Origin: Chrysomallon squamiferum
Lineage: Eukaryota > Mollusca > Gastropoda > Neomphalida > Peltospiridae
Length of the DNA: 64,000 bases
Assembly: GCA_012295275.1 (NCBI GenBank)
Contig: CM022667.1
Span: 15,639,305-15,703,304, forward strand
Direction of reading: 5' to 3'
A program made the position numbers and the translations under genes. The notes below the pieces were generated by a model. The model did not search any database. It was not told the DNA's origin and saw only the letters and a list, made by a program, of their open reading frames with translations. Positions 1 to 11,823 of this stretch are shown here, one piece after another (positions within the stretch are counted from its first letter, which is position 1; each line of letters starts with the position of its first letter).

Positions 1-1682
1 AAAAAAACATTTCACCCAAAAATATCTCACAATACAAAAAACAGTAATTTACAAACATCAAACAAATAATGAACACACAATATCTGTAGAAAAACATCTT
101 CCACAACAAATGCACTGACAGTGTTATCAACCATTCATTTACTAAAAAAATTAAACATGAAGATTAGCTGCTTGTTTCATAAGAAGCTGTAAAGCCTAAA
201 AGTTCAGTAAAAATTTTCTTTTTAAATTTTGTTCTATAAAATTTGTTTTAATTAAATAATGGTAAATAACCCGTACAAAGCAAAAATTTAAAAAAAAAAG
301 AAAAAAAGTTCAAAATAAATTTAATTTTTTGTTAGTTTACTTTTAAAAAGTACATTTCAAAATGTGATTTATTGTCATATATAATTAATTTTGTTAGAAT
401 CCATAAAGGAATGACTGCATTTTTTTTTACAAGATCCTATAAACAATTTTTGTTCCACCATAACTGATGTTTGTAACCTTTCTGCAGCTTTGTCAAGCAT
501 ATGAACAATTCTCAAGTTATTTCAAATCTTTATGTTTCCTAGCTTTTCACTTACATGACTTTCTGTTGTCAAAAAATAATGAATAAAGTTTTACAGATAA
601 CAAAATAAAAACCACCATCAAAATTAGATTCAGCAAAAATCTCATTTATAAAAATTGTCAAAGTCAAGCAGAAAAACCAATAATACACAATCGATACCAA
701 TATCTGTTTTCCAGTGACTCCAGTTCTGACACAATCAAGTCTATGAGTGATGAGGAGATAACTCTAAAGCCATGCACTAGATCAGAGTAGTCTGTCATGA
801 TCTGCCATTTTAATAAACTGATAAGGGAGCCAACAATGGATTGGGAATTGACAATTATTTTTTTTTTTTTTTTTTTTTTTTTTTTGGACAAAATTGAACT
901 AGGGAAGGAAATTTATTCCAAACAAGAAACAAATCAGAAAGAATGAGAGATAACTACACGAAATATTGACTATCTGTGATTACGTCAATCATAATTATCA
1001 TGTAACAGAATTTTACACCACTCTTAAAGCACTGGGAATTAATTCAATAAAAGAAACAGGTTCAGGAATGTGGTAGCTCAGATTATTTCTGATAAAAAAA
1101 CAAATGACTTTTTTTTTCTTCCCTCTCCTGTTTTCATGTGCCAAGAAGAATTTGTTTTAATTCCATTTCAAAAAGAACATATCTATAAAACGTTTTCAAG
1201 TCTGTGTCATCATAACTTAGAAAAACTTTATGTGCTATTCTTTTTAACCTATGCTAAAGTTTTATCACTCTCTCTCTCTGGAATTAGTACTTTAAATCCT
1301 GCCTTATAAAATTAAAATCTTCCATAGTAAATAAGAACAATGATTTTAGATTAAATTCAAAAAATAAATCATGTCAATGAATGTTACTTTATATAGAAAA
1401 TAATTAAAACCATAATTTTAAACTTTGTTTCCCTAATTTTTAAAAATATTTTTCTTTGAAGTTTCTTTTTCTCTTTTATTTTTTAAAAATTTGAATAACA
1501 AAAATCTTAAATTTAATCATATTTCATCAATGAATTTTAATTTAACAAGTATGACATTAAAAGCTAAAGGACTATCAAGCAGAATTAAAAAAATAAAAAT
1601 AAAAAAATTAAAAAATCAATGACTTTTTTGACTTTTTCTAAAACTGTAAAAACATAAAACTTTAAAAACATATTTCACTCAC
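1..1682. other. AT-rich flank, probably intron downstream of the minus-strand exon
   Basis: Very AT-rich DNA with short A and T runs and no convincing exon. A 28-base poly(T) run lies at 858-885. Next to it, on the minus strand, is a short open frame (about 664-855) with ordinary amino-acid composition but no recognisable family; read on that strand the poly(A) run is at its 5' side, so it does not look like a processed retrocopy. If the exon at 1683-1771 is real, this stretch is the start of its downstream intron, which continues past the left edge. Confidence 0.4.
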
Positions 1683-1771
1683 CATTTTCACAATTCTTGT
1701 CGCCAGGACAACAAACTTTTTTCTGTCTGTAGGTGACAATTTCAGTAGGTGGAACAGTGATGTAATCTAAC
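1683..1771 (-). CDS. Internal exon encoding an EMI-like cysteine-rich segment (partial gene)
   Basis: On the minus strand an 89-bp open segment lies between an acceptor (pyrimidine-rich tract ending TTTTCACAG, just above 1771) and a donor (GTGAGTG, starting at 1682). It begins with the last base of a split codon, then has 29 full codons, and ends with the first base of the next codon. The peptide starts LDYITVPP and continues TEIVTYRQKKVCCPG, then DKNCEN: three cysteines with the CCPG signature. EMI domains (EMILIN, multimerin, MEGF10-type proteins) end in a Tyr/Arg-rich strand followed by CCPGW and a further cysteine, which is the best match I know; here Asp replaces the usual Trp after CCPG. 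Proteins with this domain are secreted or on the cell surface, and the domain usually lies near the N-terminus, so a signal peptide and the first EMI half should be upstream (higher coordinates). I could not find those exons. Another small disulfide-rich domain is possible. Splice sites are seen directly; the family call is inference. Confidence 0.55.
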
Positions 1772-2154
1772 CTGTGAAAATATAAACATAAATCAATAAT
1801 GCTGTATAACAGAAAAATTGTACATTAACAAATTTTTGCCATTATTTTATACCATCATAACATTAAATGCAAAATTAAAATTAAAATTAAAAAAATATAT
1901 ATATATTTTGCATTATCTAGGAATGATAATAAAAAGGAATATTTGTACATTTTTTTTTTGTTTTAATGAAGCCAGTTATTATTATTACATTGTGGGTTAA
2001 AGATATTTTTGGAAAGTGGATGGTTTTTTTTTTTTTTTTTGATGGTTTTATTAACATTAGTAAAGCGTATTAAATATGTGTAAAGTTTTATTTTCAGTCT
2101 CCTTTAAATGAATGAATGTCTTGTTTTACAGATCTGTAAAATGAACTATTTAGA

Positions 2155-2335
2155 TGGCACTTTCCTAGTTAACTAATGGCTCCTGACAAAATCACAAGAC
2201 TAGTAGTTTTGCTGCAGCCCCACAGATGGCAGCACTGCTGGGTGATACAATGACTGGGAGTGTCCTGGATGGTGCCTGCATCCTGCAGCTTAGTGAGAAG
2301 TTTCTTTTAAGGCTGTGGGACAAATCTGCTGTGAG
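2155..2335. other. Unexplained GC-richer island
   Basis: This 180-bp island has many CTG/CAG-type trinucleotides and stands out from the AT-rich surroundings. On the minus strand it has an acceptor-like GTCCCACAG followed by about 39 open codons ending in TGA, but the peptide (Ala/Ser/Leu-rich) resembles nothing I know and no donor follows. It could be an old repeat fragment. Confidence 0.25.
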
Positions 2336-2924
2336 CAGTTAATGTTAAGAAGATTTTAGTGGATATCTGTCTATCACAAGGAATGGGTTAACGTAAACAA
2401 TTATTTTAATCATTTATTTATTTATTATGTAATAAAGCATTATAAACACAATATAATACAATATAATAAATTAACTTGTAACATGGTTATAACAAGTTTT
2501 AAGTTATGCTTGCAAAATGATCCATTTGCATTATTTTTTGAGTTTAATTTTAAAACATACAAGTTTTGTTATTAAAAGATATTTGTTTAAAATGTAGTCA
2601 AAATTTAATGTCAACATATAGGTTATATCTGCTGGACCATTTAAATAAATGGATTTTTTTATCTGCCCAAGTTTAAATCTTATTTATTTATTTATTTATT
2701 TATGAATTAAGATCCAATCTGATTAAGTCATCTTGTAATATTAAAATATTCTTGACATAAAAAGAAAAAAATTCAACAAACATTTTCTTCTTTTTTCATA
2801 AATGCTCATATAGGCAGAACATCCAAATTTATTGATCTTATTTCCCTCATCATTTATTTTTCACTATCAATGTGGTTTTTTTTTTTTTGGCTAACTACAG
2901 CCATTAACCCTTTTGATCTCCAGA

Positions 2925-3185
2925 CATCAGAATTAACATCAAACTTCACTTCCACACCTGCTGCAGCCAAATTAATCCATTTATCTGCTGCAGCCAAAGC
3001 CCATTATCTTGAACTCTTGTACAGCCAAACTGCATTAATAAGAAGATAGAGCAACAAGATAATTAGCCAAACTCCTCAGTTTAGCATGCGTACATCATTT
3101 CCGACACCCCTCTGACCCAGCAAGGGAACTCTTTCCTAACACAGGGAACAATATTCTACCGAGCAAAGCTCACTTCAAGTCCCTG
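2925..3185. repeat. Short degenerate tandem repeat with an AGCCAAA core
   Basis: The core (TG)CAGCCAAA occurs three times at roughly 30-bp spacing (about 2960-3030), each followed by an AT-rich spacer with a TTAAT or TTAAC-like element. The region opens with TTAACCCTTTTG. It looks like a decayed dispersed repeat rather than coding sequence. Confidence 0.3.
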
Positions 3186-5964
3186 GTGTTATGAATATGT
3201 ATGGAATCAAAGAAAGAAAGTTGATAAATATTGATTCATGTAACTCAAATGAACATTCCTCCTTATAAATATAAAAATTAACAAAGGCGAAATGGGTCCC
3301 GAGAGTAAAAAAGATAATTTGCTGTCGGACGCCATGGACTGTGTGCTGTCAGAAAATAAATTGCCATAACCAAAAGGCCAAATGCCCAAATGACAAGCTT
3401 GTGACAAAAACAATTATATTTGGATCTTGTTGTGTTTCACAGAGGTGCATGATGGGAATGCAGCCAGTGTTTTCTGAATTCTGGACCTACTCAGGGGAGA
3501 GTATAATTTACAGCGAAAAGCTTTATGATGTAGACTGGTAATATAATAACAGCTTCTCTTTGTGGTGTTTAAAAAAGGAATTCCAACCTCAAAGTTCTAC
3601 ACATCTAATTCATTAGTTAATACACACATTTCATTGGTATGGCTTTTGAACCAGCCAGTTTCTATATCCATAATTGAGTTTTGAAAAAAATCTAAAAAAC
3701 CCACCTAATAGTAAGTAAACTAAGATGATGATACACAATATACCCTCTTTCTTCTTTTCATTTCTGATTGCACTTTTATTAATAACTGATATAATTTCAT
3801 CCCTTAAGTTACACCCACCAACTAAAGGCATGCTCTGATCAGATTCTGGATCTGTCATATTAATAAAACAAATTTAATTTCATGTTGATCATTTTTATTC
3901 TGGTTTGTATCTAATCCAGTGGTTAAAGCTCGTTTTTCATTTATTTACAGTAATCAGCTACGATGGCAGTTATACCCAGTTTTAAAACGTATATTTTACT
4001 GAATGAAGAACACCCATGTTTAACCTGCTGCATTGTGTTTACTTACATTTTACACCATTCACAACAACAGTTTCACCATTTTTCTGAAATCTTTTTTTTA
4101 TCACAAAATTCCATAATGGCCCCATGACATTTTGAAAACTGATGATTTGCATATGTTAATACTTTGATTCTAACTTCTAGTTGTTTTGTGAAAACAGAAC
4201 ATCAAAATACTGGGATATACTGTAAAATATGTTTGTGTGAGTGTGCATGTATGTATTTGTGTGTGTACGTGTTTGTGTATAATAATCATACTGAACAGAA
4301 TGTAGAATGTTAATGAAGAGTTAATGTGATGTGGGGCTGTTTTAAAATGTGTCTGTATCCTGTGAAGTGTGAATGTTAAAATAGTTATCAGTTTAACTTG
4401 TCACAATTTGAGAGAATCTCAAAACAGTTTAAATATCCAATTAACATATTTTTATTTCATTGTTACAATTGTTATTACTGTTATATTTCATCACAGATAA
4501 TTTATTTTACTCTTTTACTAAATTATTTATTTGTTAACTTTTTTATAATTTATTATCAACAACATTATTGTTAGCAAGGCAGGTTTTTTTTTTTTTTTTT
4601 TGAATTTTTTAATGAACACTACCAATTCCTGTTATAAAATGTGTTTTCCATTTACTTAATTAAAATTATATTCCTGTTTCTTATTATATTAAAGTTTCTG
4701 ACTGCTGTGCCTTTTTAGTGCGTTTAATAAACAATATGCTTTGATCATAAACATTTATTTAATATAATGGTACAGATGCAACATCTGTCACATACACATA
4801 CATTAGATATATATCAAATATTAATTTTGAAATCTCAAGACATTAATAATGTTTATTCCATTGTGCCTTTATTTTGTATCAATTATATTTAATAACTGAA
4901 AAGATTTTTTTGTAAACAAATAAAAGCTTTGGATTTCAGTTATTATTAATTCAGAAAGCATGGAGTCTTTTCTCAGTCTGGTGCTGACTTCATCAGTGTT
5001 TGGTGGAAAGATGAATGCTGAAGTGTGACAGTTAATTTCTGCAAAATGAGCGCATGTTCCCTTGCATGTGCGTAATCAAACACGTCCTAGGAATCAGCCA
5101 ACAGAACAAAAATTGAACTGAGCCAAGTGATAAAAACTTAAAACAAAACAGCAGCCAGCAATATTTGGAAATCTGTGTTATGTAACTCTGACTGTTGTGC
5201 CTTAATGGTTCAAATAATCTATTAAGCAGAACAATGCTATATGTATTTTACTAATGAATAAATAAATATGTGACCTGTTGAAAAAAAATTGTCATTTTTG
5301 TTTGACAAATGGGAAAAATGCTATTTTTGTTTAAGATTTCTAAATTTTGCATTCATGGAAAAACTGGTGCCCCTTTATTACTAATGCTGAACTTTATTAC
5401 AGATTGTTTATTTTATTTATTTGCTAATTTATTTATTTACTCATTTTATTTTATTTTACCACATCAAAAGAAGTCATTGTTATTCAACTATTGCAAGTAA
5501 AAATGTAATTACTTGTATTTTGTTCCACAGTCAACTTTTGTGAGCCACGACCAGGATTTGTCCCAGTGAGAACAGGCAGCTGGAACTCTACGTAGCACCT
5601 GAAGTCTTTTAGCAGGATTTTCAACTCTGAATTCAAAACAAGGATATAATAATAATAATAATAATAATAATAGCTAGAAGAAGAAGATGATGATGACAAG
5701 AAGAATATGAAAATAATGATAAAACAAAGGAATGATGTTGATAATAAATATTAAAATAAAAATAAAAACATTAATAATAATAAGAAAAAACAGCAATAAC
5801 GAGGAAGATGATAACGACAAATTAAAAAGTTTATTAATATTAAAAATAATCATAATTCAATCTTAAAATTTTAGTACATTTGAAGTTGTCTCTTAATACA
5901 AAATATTAAAATATTTAATCTTGATTTCTGAGTGGAAACAAAATTTTAAATTTAACAGACAAAA

Positions 5965-6125
5965 CAGTGGTGTAACATGGGATGGGCCATAGGCGTGGTT
6001 GCCCCAGGTGCTAAATTCTTAGGACAACTACTGGACTAGCAGTAGGGGCCTAGGTATGGCTAAAGGATTAGTTGATGCAATACACTTGTCTTGCCCCCCC
6101 CCAGGTGCTGGCAACCAGCACTAAG
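5965..6125. mobile_element. Possible decayed hAT-type DNA transposon terminus
   Basis: The block begins CAGTGGTGTAACATGGGATG, close to the CAGTGGCGTA-type ends I associate with animal hAT elements. It contains two similar pieces, TGCCCCAGGTGCT and, beyond a run of nine Cs, AGGTGCTGGCAACCAGCACT. The second contains a 7-bp stem (GTGCTGG/CCAGCAC). I could not identify a matching far end or a target duplication, so extent and class are uncertain. A TTG-initiated open frame starting in the C-run and ending at 6342 is probably part of the same repeat rather than a gene. Confidence 0.3.
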
Positions 6126-6582
6126 CCTCTGCAATCAATTAATCATTTCTAAGTTACACTTACGGGACTGCCTGGGTGCAGAAGGAAAGAGCTGCAGCAG
6201 AAAAGAAACCAAACTCCTGGAAGAGAATCCACTGAAGAAGGATCCATGCTCCTATATGCCACTCCATGAACATTGCCTTGAATTTGGTGACAAGCATCAA
6301 TTACTACATCAACATCGCTTGACTAAACACACCTACAAATAAAAACACAAGACTAAATTAAATAATGGTAGCCTGGTAAATAGTAAGACAAAATTTTCTG
6401 AGAGTGAGCGAGAAACCAACTTGTAAGAAATAAAAAACGTTTAATGTAGGTTTATTTGATTGCACCTGCCACTGAACATATTCTTCTACTCTGAATAGCT
6501 AGTCTACAAATCTTATCTAAGGATGTAAAGGTCTAAGTAAAACTATACTAGCACTTTCTCCATTAAGAAATTGTGCTTTTTA

Positions 6583-6705
6583 ATTTTTTTTTTTTTTTTT
6601 AGAAATTATAAATTATAATAAATTGTAAAAGATAAAAAAAAAAAAAAAAAAAAAAAATTAAAATTCATTAAATTAATTAATTTATTATTATTATTATTAT
6701 TATTA
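6583..6705. repeat. Poly(T), poly(A) and (ATT)n cluster
   Basis: A T-run (about 6583-6600), an A-run (about 6634-6657) and (TTA)n (6684-6705) follow each other within 125 bp. They lie just upstream of the hAT element. Confidence 0.8.
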
Positions 6706-6769
6706 AAGGAACTGTTTCTCTGGGTTCTGATATCTATTTGGGATTACAGTTTCGCGTTTATGAATTATG

Positions 6770-7028
6770 GACTAAATCGGGGGTCACCACCATTTTGAAC
6801 ACGAGGTACCGAGTCATACGAAGGGCTATCATTTTGTTACACCATTCTGAAATAACACATTTGTTCAGTTTATCTTTAGTTATTATTAATGATACCCATC
6901 TCTGTGATCACGGTAATGATTTCTCGCAGTGTTGTCCCATTTTAGGAACCGGCCTGCGGTCGACTCGTGTGGTTCTTGGGGGATACCTGTTTCCCGCGGT
7001 TACCGTGTTGGTGATCCCTTGACTAAAT
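6770..7028. mobile_element. Nonautonomous hAT element with 8-bp target-site duplication
   Basis: The octamer GACTAAAT occurs exactly at 6770-6777 and again at 7021-7028, bracketing a 243-bp body (6778-7020). The body starts CGGGGGTCACCACC and ends, read inward on the other strand, AAGGGATCACCAAC, so the two ends are imperfect inverted repeats of a CAGGGGTCACCAAC-like terminus. An 8-bp duplication together with that terminus is typical of the hAT superfamily. The interior is more GC-rich than the surroundings and has no transposase-sized frame, so this is a MITE-like copy that would depend on a transposase elsewhere. The intact duplication suggests modest age, while the mismatches between the ends suggest some decay. 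Confidence 0.8.
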
Positions 7029-7148
7029 TTTTCGTATGTTTAAACTTGCTTTATTTATCAGCTTCTCTGGCAGAAATAACTTTTTAAAAATGTTCAGCTC
7101 TGTCATAAAAACAGAAAACAAAACAAAACAGAAGGACAGGCACCTAAA

Positions 7149-7158
7149 TTTTCCCGCC
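7149..7158 (+). promoter_or_regulatory. E2F-type site
   Basis: TTTTCCCGCC is a full match to the E2F consensus. It lies about 220 bp from the minus-strand donor at 7380, within the same CpG-containing stretch. Site matches of this length can occur by chance. Confidence 0.3.
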
Positions 7159-7379
7159 AAGCCAACACCAGGCAAATTATATCTTGGACATGTGACTTGT
7201 GTTTTAAGTGCGCGGGCTAGTTGATAATCTATCGTCAAAGATAATTATTACCTATGCATCGATCAACAACAACTGATCATATGCAATAATTATTCATATC
7301 TCTGGCATTTACTTTGGTTATTTTAACAAATTCTACTTTTTTTTCCACGTGAAGTATGTGATTTTGAAAAACGACTTAC

Positions 7380-7530
7380 CGTAAAAATTTGCAGCAAGAA
7401 ACGCTAATCAGCTAATGCAATTATCGTTCAAGAGACGACGTTTTCTATTGGTTGGTTCTCTATACGTAATCCATGCTTAGTCATCATATCAGTCTTTTTG
7501 GGGCGCCTTCTTATTACGTTATATATAAAA
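7380..7530 (-). promoter_or_regulatory. Possible minus-strand first exon and promoter-like block
   Basis: On the minus strand TTTTTACG is followed by the donor GTAAGTCG (exon end at 7380). Upstream are an inverted CCAAT motif (ATTGG at 7447-7451) and a TATATATAA-like stretch near 7520. The order (CCAAT between TATA and exon end) is not standard, and no ATG-initiated frame joins the EMI-like exon in phase. It may be a 5' untranslated exon of that gene, or a chance donor. Confidence 0.25.
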
Positions 7531-8280
7531 ATAGATTTTAATGTCTTTTTTAATTTTTTTTGTTTTCATAATTTTTGTTTTTTTAAAATTATTATTATTT
7601 ATTAACATCGCTTAATACATCAAGAGCTCTTTCAACTACGCCACAATTCGTGCATCGTCGGAATAGACTACGTTTGATCTAATTCGTTATTTTTTTCTTT
7701 ATCTTTATTTTTCTTTCTGGTTTCTTTTCTTCTTTCTTTATTTCTTTCTTTATTTATTTATTTGGTGTTTTTTTTCTTTTTTTTTTTATTATTTATTTTT
7801 TATGTTTTGCTCGCGCACACACACACACACACGCAAGTATTCCATGATTATGTTTCCTAAGTTAAACTCGCTACATTTTGGCTACGTTTACTTCAGAGTT
7901 TTGCCACCAGCGAACGTACTTAATATGCCCGTATTGCATAACTCCTTTAAATGCTAAATCAGATACTGGGCTATCTTTCCGCTGGGCAGCTAAATTCAGT
8001 GGTTACAAATAAGTGTCAGTTATACGTTTATCAACTCTCTTAGTCTGGCCTTTGTTTATCGGATGGCGCCGAATCTGAAACGTGTAAAATGGCTTAGAAA
8101 GTCCGCATTACATAAACTTTGAATATACATTTAAGAACATGTTCATCTAAAGGCAGCAAACAAAAAAAAAACAAAAAAACAACAACAACAACAACAAAAC
8201 AACAACAACAAAAAACAACAAACAAAGAAAAAAAAACAAAAAAACAAGCATAGTTGTATTTATTTTACTTCCATCTCTTG
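7531..8280. other. Low-complexity stretch
   Basis: T-rich pyrimidine tracts (7680-7800), a short (CA)n at 7816-7832, a small CpG-containing interval (7860-8140) and an A/(CAA)n tract at 8160-8250. I see no gene here. Confidence 0.6.
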
Positions 8281-9060
8281 TTTCGCTCATTTTTAACATT
8301 CACTTTAATCTCTCATCCGAGTAATCTAATAAAATTGGTCCCAGGATGCCAGTTTCGTAAACTTTCGACATTCGCAGACTTGCACGGAGATGAACGAAAT
8401 TAACCGATCAATAACTTGCTAGATGTTAATCAAATAATTGAGTTTTCGTTCGGAAACAAAACAACAAATTATTCACATTATCGTGAAATTTATGACAAGT
8501 AAGTATGGTTTTGTGGTGATGGAATTGAAAACGTCACTGAGGAAAGAAAACCTCCAAAGCATCAAATATTTGCATTTATTCCACCATACGATGGTGAATT
8601 AACACGCAAGAACATTATTGACAAATTATGGTCAAAGAAATGATATTTCGCAGCTATCCTCAAGGATTTGAAAATTAGCTTCATGCGAAATCTCGCGAGA
8701 CGTTCCAAAACGGATAACGAGATGAAAAATTCGACGCGCACGCCATATTTGACGACTTGGTTATCTCCCCTGAAACCGCCATTTAGTCTTGAAATGTTGA
8801 AAGACGTTCGGACTTGTCCCTCGGGGCAGTCCCGGCATAAAACTGAAAGTTAATTTCAGTTTAGAACGAAGAATGCTGACCATTTGGGCATAAGATCTGT
8901 CAGACCTTTTTAACGCGTTTTCGTTGAAAAATCGATTTTCTTGCATAGTTTGCGTGCTCGACTCCGACTTCGGCAGTTGAAATTGAATTTAAGAGAGGAA
9001 CAGCTGCACTGATTGCTAAAAAGTGTAAGCGTGAGTTTACTTCAGACAAGGGTAATTATG
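8281..9060. other. CpG-containing complex island, possible regulatory element
   Basis: Nearly 800 bp of complex sequence with frequent CpG and no simple repeats. It contains an octamer ATTTGCAT (8568-8575), a cluster of TTCG motifs (8351-8380) and a good plus-strand donor GTAAGTATGG at 8499. Both strands have open frames of about 60 codons (8668-8853 plus, 8761-8946 minus) that I do not recognise and treat as chance. A transcribed 5' exon on the plus strand ending at 8498 is possible. Confidence 0.3.
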
Positions 9061-9339
9061 TGCTAGGACAACAAGACAGTTATGTAGAATAACTTTCCTT
9101 CGAACTAGGTAGCGATATAATTATGTAGAGTGTTTGTATAATTTGTGTGTGTTTTTCAGAGAGAGACAGAGAGAACACTTCAGATGAATAGACTTTTGGA
9201 TAATAATGAACACTAAAAGTAAATATATTTTAGTAACAAAAAGAACATGACAACGAACAACAAAAGGGAGGGTTAGCCATGTAAATCTAAATTAATATAA
9301 AATCCAGTACAGAAATAAAATGAAAATTCTAGCATTCTT

Positions 9340-9730
9340 AAAAGCTAACATCGTCTGACAGATGTGTAGCATCTTATCAACGAATATACGTCACACAACG
9401 CGCGCTATATGAAGCCCGCTGTTCGGCGCCATGTTTTCACTTTGATATCCATCGCTCATTAGCAAAATAAACTTCAAACAGCCATGTTCTCTAAACTCGT
9501 TTCGTCGCACAAGATTAGGAAAGCGATGTTCAGATGTCGTAGTTAATTCTCTGTATTGCTAACAACGAGGTTTCAGAACTATCCACTGGCTTCGCCTTTT
9601 CCTCGCAGACACGAATTTCGTTCTAAACTATTTATGATTTACCGATACACTAATCAGAAGTGAAATGTTTCAAACGTAAGAGAATTATGGCACTTTTGTG
9701 GTTGCCCGAAACGGTCGTAATAAAAAGCTA
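9340..9730. other. CpG-containing complex island
   Basis: Complex sequence with CGCGCGC and GGCGCCATG near 9400-9430. Candidate enhancer or promoter DNA; no splice-bounded coding frame seen. Confidence 0.25.
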
Positions 9731-9738
9731 ACCGATAA

Positions 9739-9962
9739 AATATTTAATAATTATAATAATAATAATAATAAAATGAAATAAATATTTAAATACAAATAAG
9801 TTAAAATAAGTTAAAATGAGAGAGAGAGAGAGAGAGATTAACCTACAAAATAAGTAGTTTTGACATCTATGTTTGCTACATTTCCGTCGTTATTTATTTG
9901 TCATCAATGTGTTGTTGTTTTTTTAAATTATCTACATCCTCAGTATGTGTAAAATACTGTGA

Positions 9963-9993
<31 letters not shown>
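9739..9993. repeat. (AAT)n, (GA)n and (ATT)n microsatellites
   Basis: (AAT)n near 9749-9771, (GA)n at 9818-9837 and (TTA)n at 9963-9993, separated by AT-rich DNA. Confidence 0.8.
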
Positions 9994-10261
9994 GTTGTTT
10001 GTAAATAATGAAATTTTTTAGCCTTGAAAGCAAGTGAGAAGTAAATAAATAGTAGTATGCAAATCTATAATTTTATAATCACAGAAAAGACGGTTAGTCT
10101 GACCAGGAAACCATCTAAACTTAGATTGCAATGAAACGGTTACTTGACATTATCACATAAAGCTCTTAATATAATAAGGAGATAGAAGAAACTGTCCTCA
10201 TTACAGTCTGTGAAAAATTAAGTGCTGTCGCTGACAACTGCATATATGTATATAGGTGTTT

Positions 10262-10327
10262 GTTGTTGTTGTTCAATGTATATCTGTGACTGCTGATGCA
10301 TATTGTTACATGGGCTAGAAAAACACA

Positions 10328-10392
<65 letters not shown>

Positions 10393-10459
10393 CGCTTGTA
10401 ACAATATGCATCAGCAGTCATAGATATACAATGAACACTGAACAACAACAACAACAACA
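10262..10459. repeat. Imperfect inverted repeat flanking a (GT)n tract
   Basis: The left arm (10262-10310) runs from a (GTT)n stretch into a core ending GATGCATATTGTTACA. The right arm (10397-10459) is its reverse complement, beginning TGTAACAATATGCATC and running out into (CAA)n. About 34 of 36 core positions match. The 86-bp centre holds (GT)n at 10332-10390. The whole could fold into a long hairpin. It may be a small foldback/MITE-type element or a palindromic duplication; I see no clear target duplication. Confidence 0.75.
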
Positions 10460-10477
10460 AAAATCAGTGTCTGGATA

Positions 10478-10610
10478 AAAAAAAAAAAAAAAAAAAGCCA
10501 CCGGGTACATTAACTAAATTGAAGACAACAATGACATTAAAATGTCGACGTTGATGTCGTTTTTCTTTAATGGCACCATCGAGGCAGGTGCGCTAAGCAA
10601 CAATAACGAT
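10478..10610. other. Poly(A) run and short complex interval
   Basis: An A-run at about 10478-10496 is followed by a stretch containing AATGTCGACGTTGATGTCG, made of overlapping short inverted repeats. No gene seen. Confidence 0.35.
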
Positions 10611-10792
10611 AACTGAGAGTGACAGCTCCGAAGCAAAATCTGCTCAAGAAGAAGAAAAAAGAAGTAAAACGTGGAAAATATCGTCTTCTAACCATTAGTG
10701 CTGATCTGCATAATTATCTGCATACGCTGTGGAAATAATCCGATAAAATGCAGCTTCTAGAAACTCGTCACCTTCAGATGAGATGTGCAAAC

Positions 10793-10912
10793 ACGAACAT
10801 TTCGCGAAGGAAATTATTAAATTTTGATAGCCTCGGACATGTTCGTAAGGTTTCGGAGAGTTTCGTTAACGAATTTTTCCGAAGTTATTCGAAAACGAAC
10901 GTATTTTGAATT
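10793..10912. other. Cluster of TTCG/CGAA motifs
   Basis: At least eight TTCG or CGAA tetramers in 120 bp, many about 10-13 bp apart, including TTTCGTTAACGAA (a near-palindrome). Similar clusters are at 8351-8380 and 59053-59115. Function unknown. Confidence 0.4.
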
Positions 10913-11499
10913 GCAATTTGTATATTAACATCTACGATCCCAGTTATAGGAACAAGATTACTGAAGGTTAAACGATCAAATAGTCTCACACACACACACA
11001 CACACAAAAACACATACACATATAAATAAAAGCCACAAGCAAGAGCTTATAGACATTTAAAAACTAGCTCTTGTTAATACACTGTTTATAATTATCAGCA
11101 GTGTAACAGTAACATCACGTGTGTGGAACAGTCAATCATTTAGCTAACTACGCCCCGATCTGAACATTCCCCAATCTGTAAAAATTTTTACCATTATTAT
11201 AATTTATTTTTTAATATCCTATTTAATAGCTTTGCTCAGTACATCTCGACTGTTTTCCTGATGTTTATATTCAGACATTTCCGAAGGCGCCAAGTTTATA
11301 ATGGGAAGCGATTTGTTTTTGAAGTAAAACGTCTCTGCGAAATTTTATGTATTGTGGCTTTAGGCAAAATGCAGAAAATTAAAAAGAAAGAAAGAAAAGA
11401 AATGATGAACGAATAACAAACAGATAATAATTGTGAACAGTAAGAAGATAATGGAAGTATGATAACGATGGTTGATACTGTTGTTACTATTAACATTTT

Positions 11500-11717
11500 T
11501 GTTGTTATAGTTGTATTGCTATTATTATTGTTGTTTTGTGCTATTATTATTATTATTATTATTTGAAATTTTATGTTTATATACAATATATTGTTATAAT
11601 TATATTAAATATTTTCATATGCCGTAGACTACGGTATTGAGAAAAGAAAAAAAAAAAAAAAAAAAAATAATAATAAATCAGTTAAAATAAAATGCCAATA
11701 TATCTGAAGCTTTATCT

Positions 11718-11773
<56 letters not shown>

Positions 11774-11823
11774 TTTTATTTTATTTTATTTTATTTTTAT
11801 TTTATTTTATTTTATTTTATTTT
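11500..11823. repeat. (ATT)n, poly(A) and long (TTTA)/(TTTTA)n tract
   Basis: (ATT)n near 11519-11562, an A-run at 11648-11667, then a 107-bp tract of TTTA turning into TTTTA repeats at 11717-11823. Confidence 0.85.

Larger units (their letters stand above)
1772..5964. other. AT-rich presumed intron with a few more complex islands
   Basis: Mostly low-complexity AT-rich sequence: (TTTA)n at 2681-2703, poly(T) at 2881-2889 and 4585-4602, (AAT)n at 5649-5672. More complex islands are at 2155-2335, 2925-3540 and 4960-5200; none gives a convincing exon. On the plus strand, acceptor-like TTTCACAG at 3434-3441 is followed by a short open frame ending at 3541, and TTCCACAG near 5523-5530 is followed by an early stop. 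Neither has a recognisable product. Confidence 0.35.

Noticed and set aside
5484-5699. Minus-strand frame beginning with poly-Ser and poly-Tyr
   Set aside because: The N-terminal half is a trinucleotide repeat. The remaining 45 residues are unfamiliar and unsupported.
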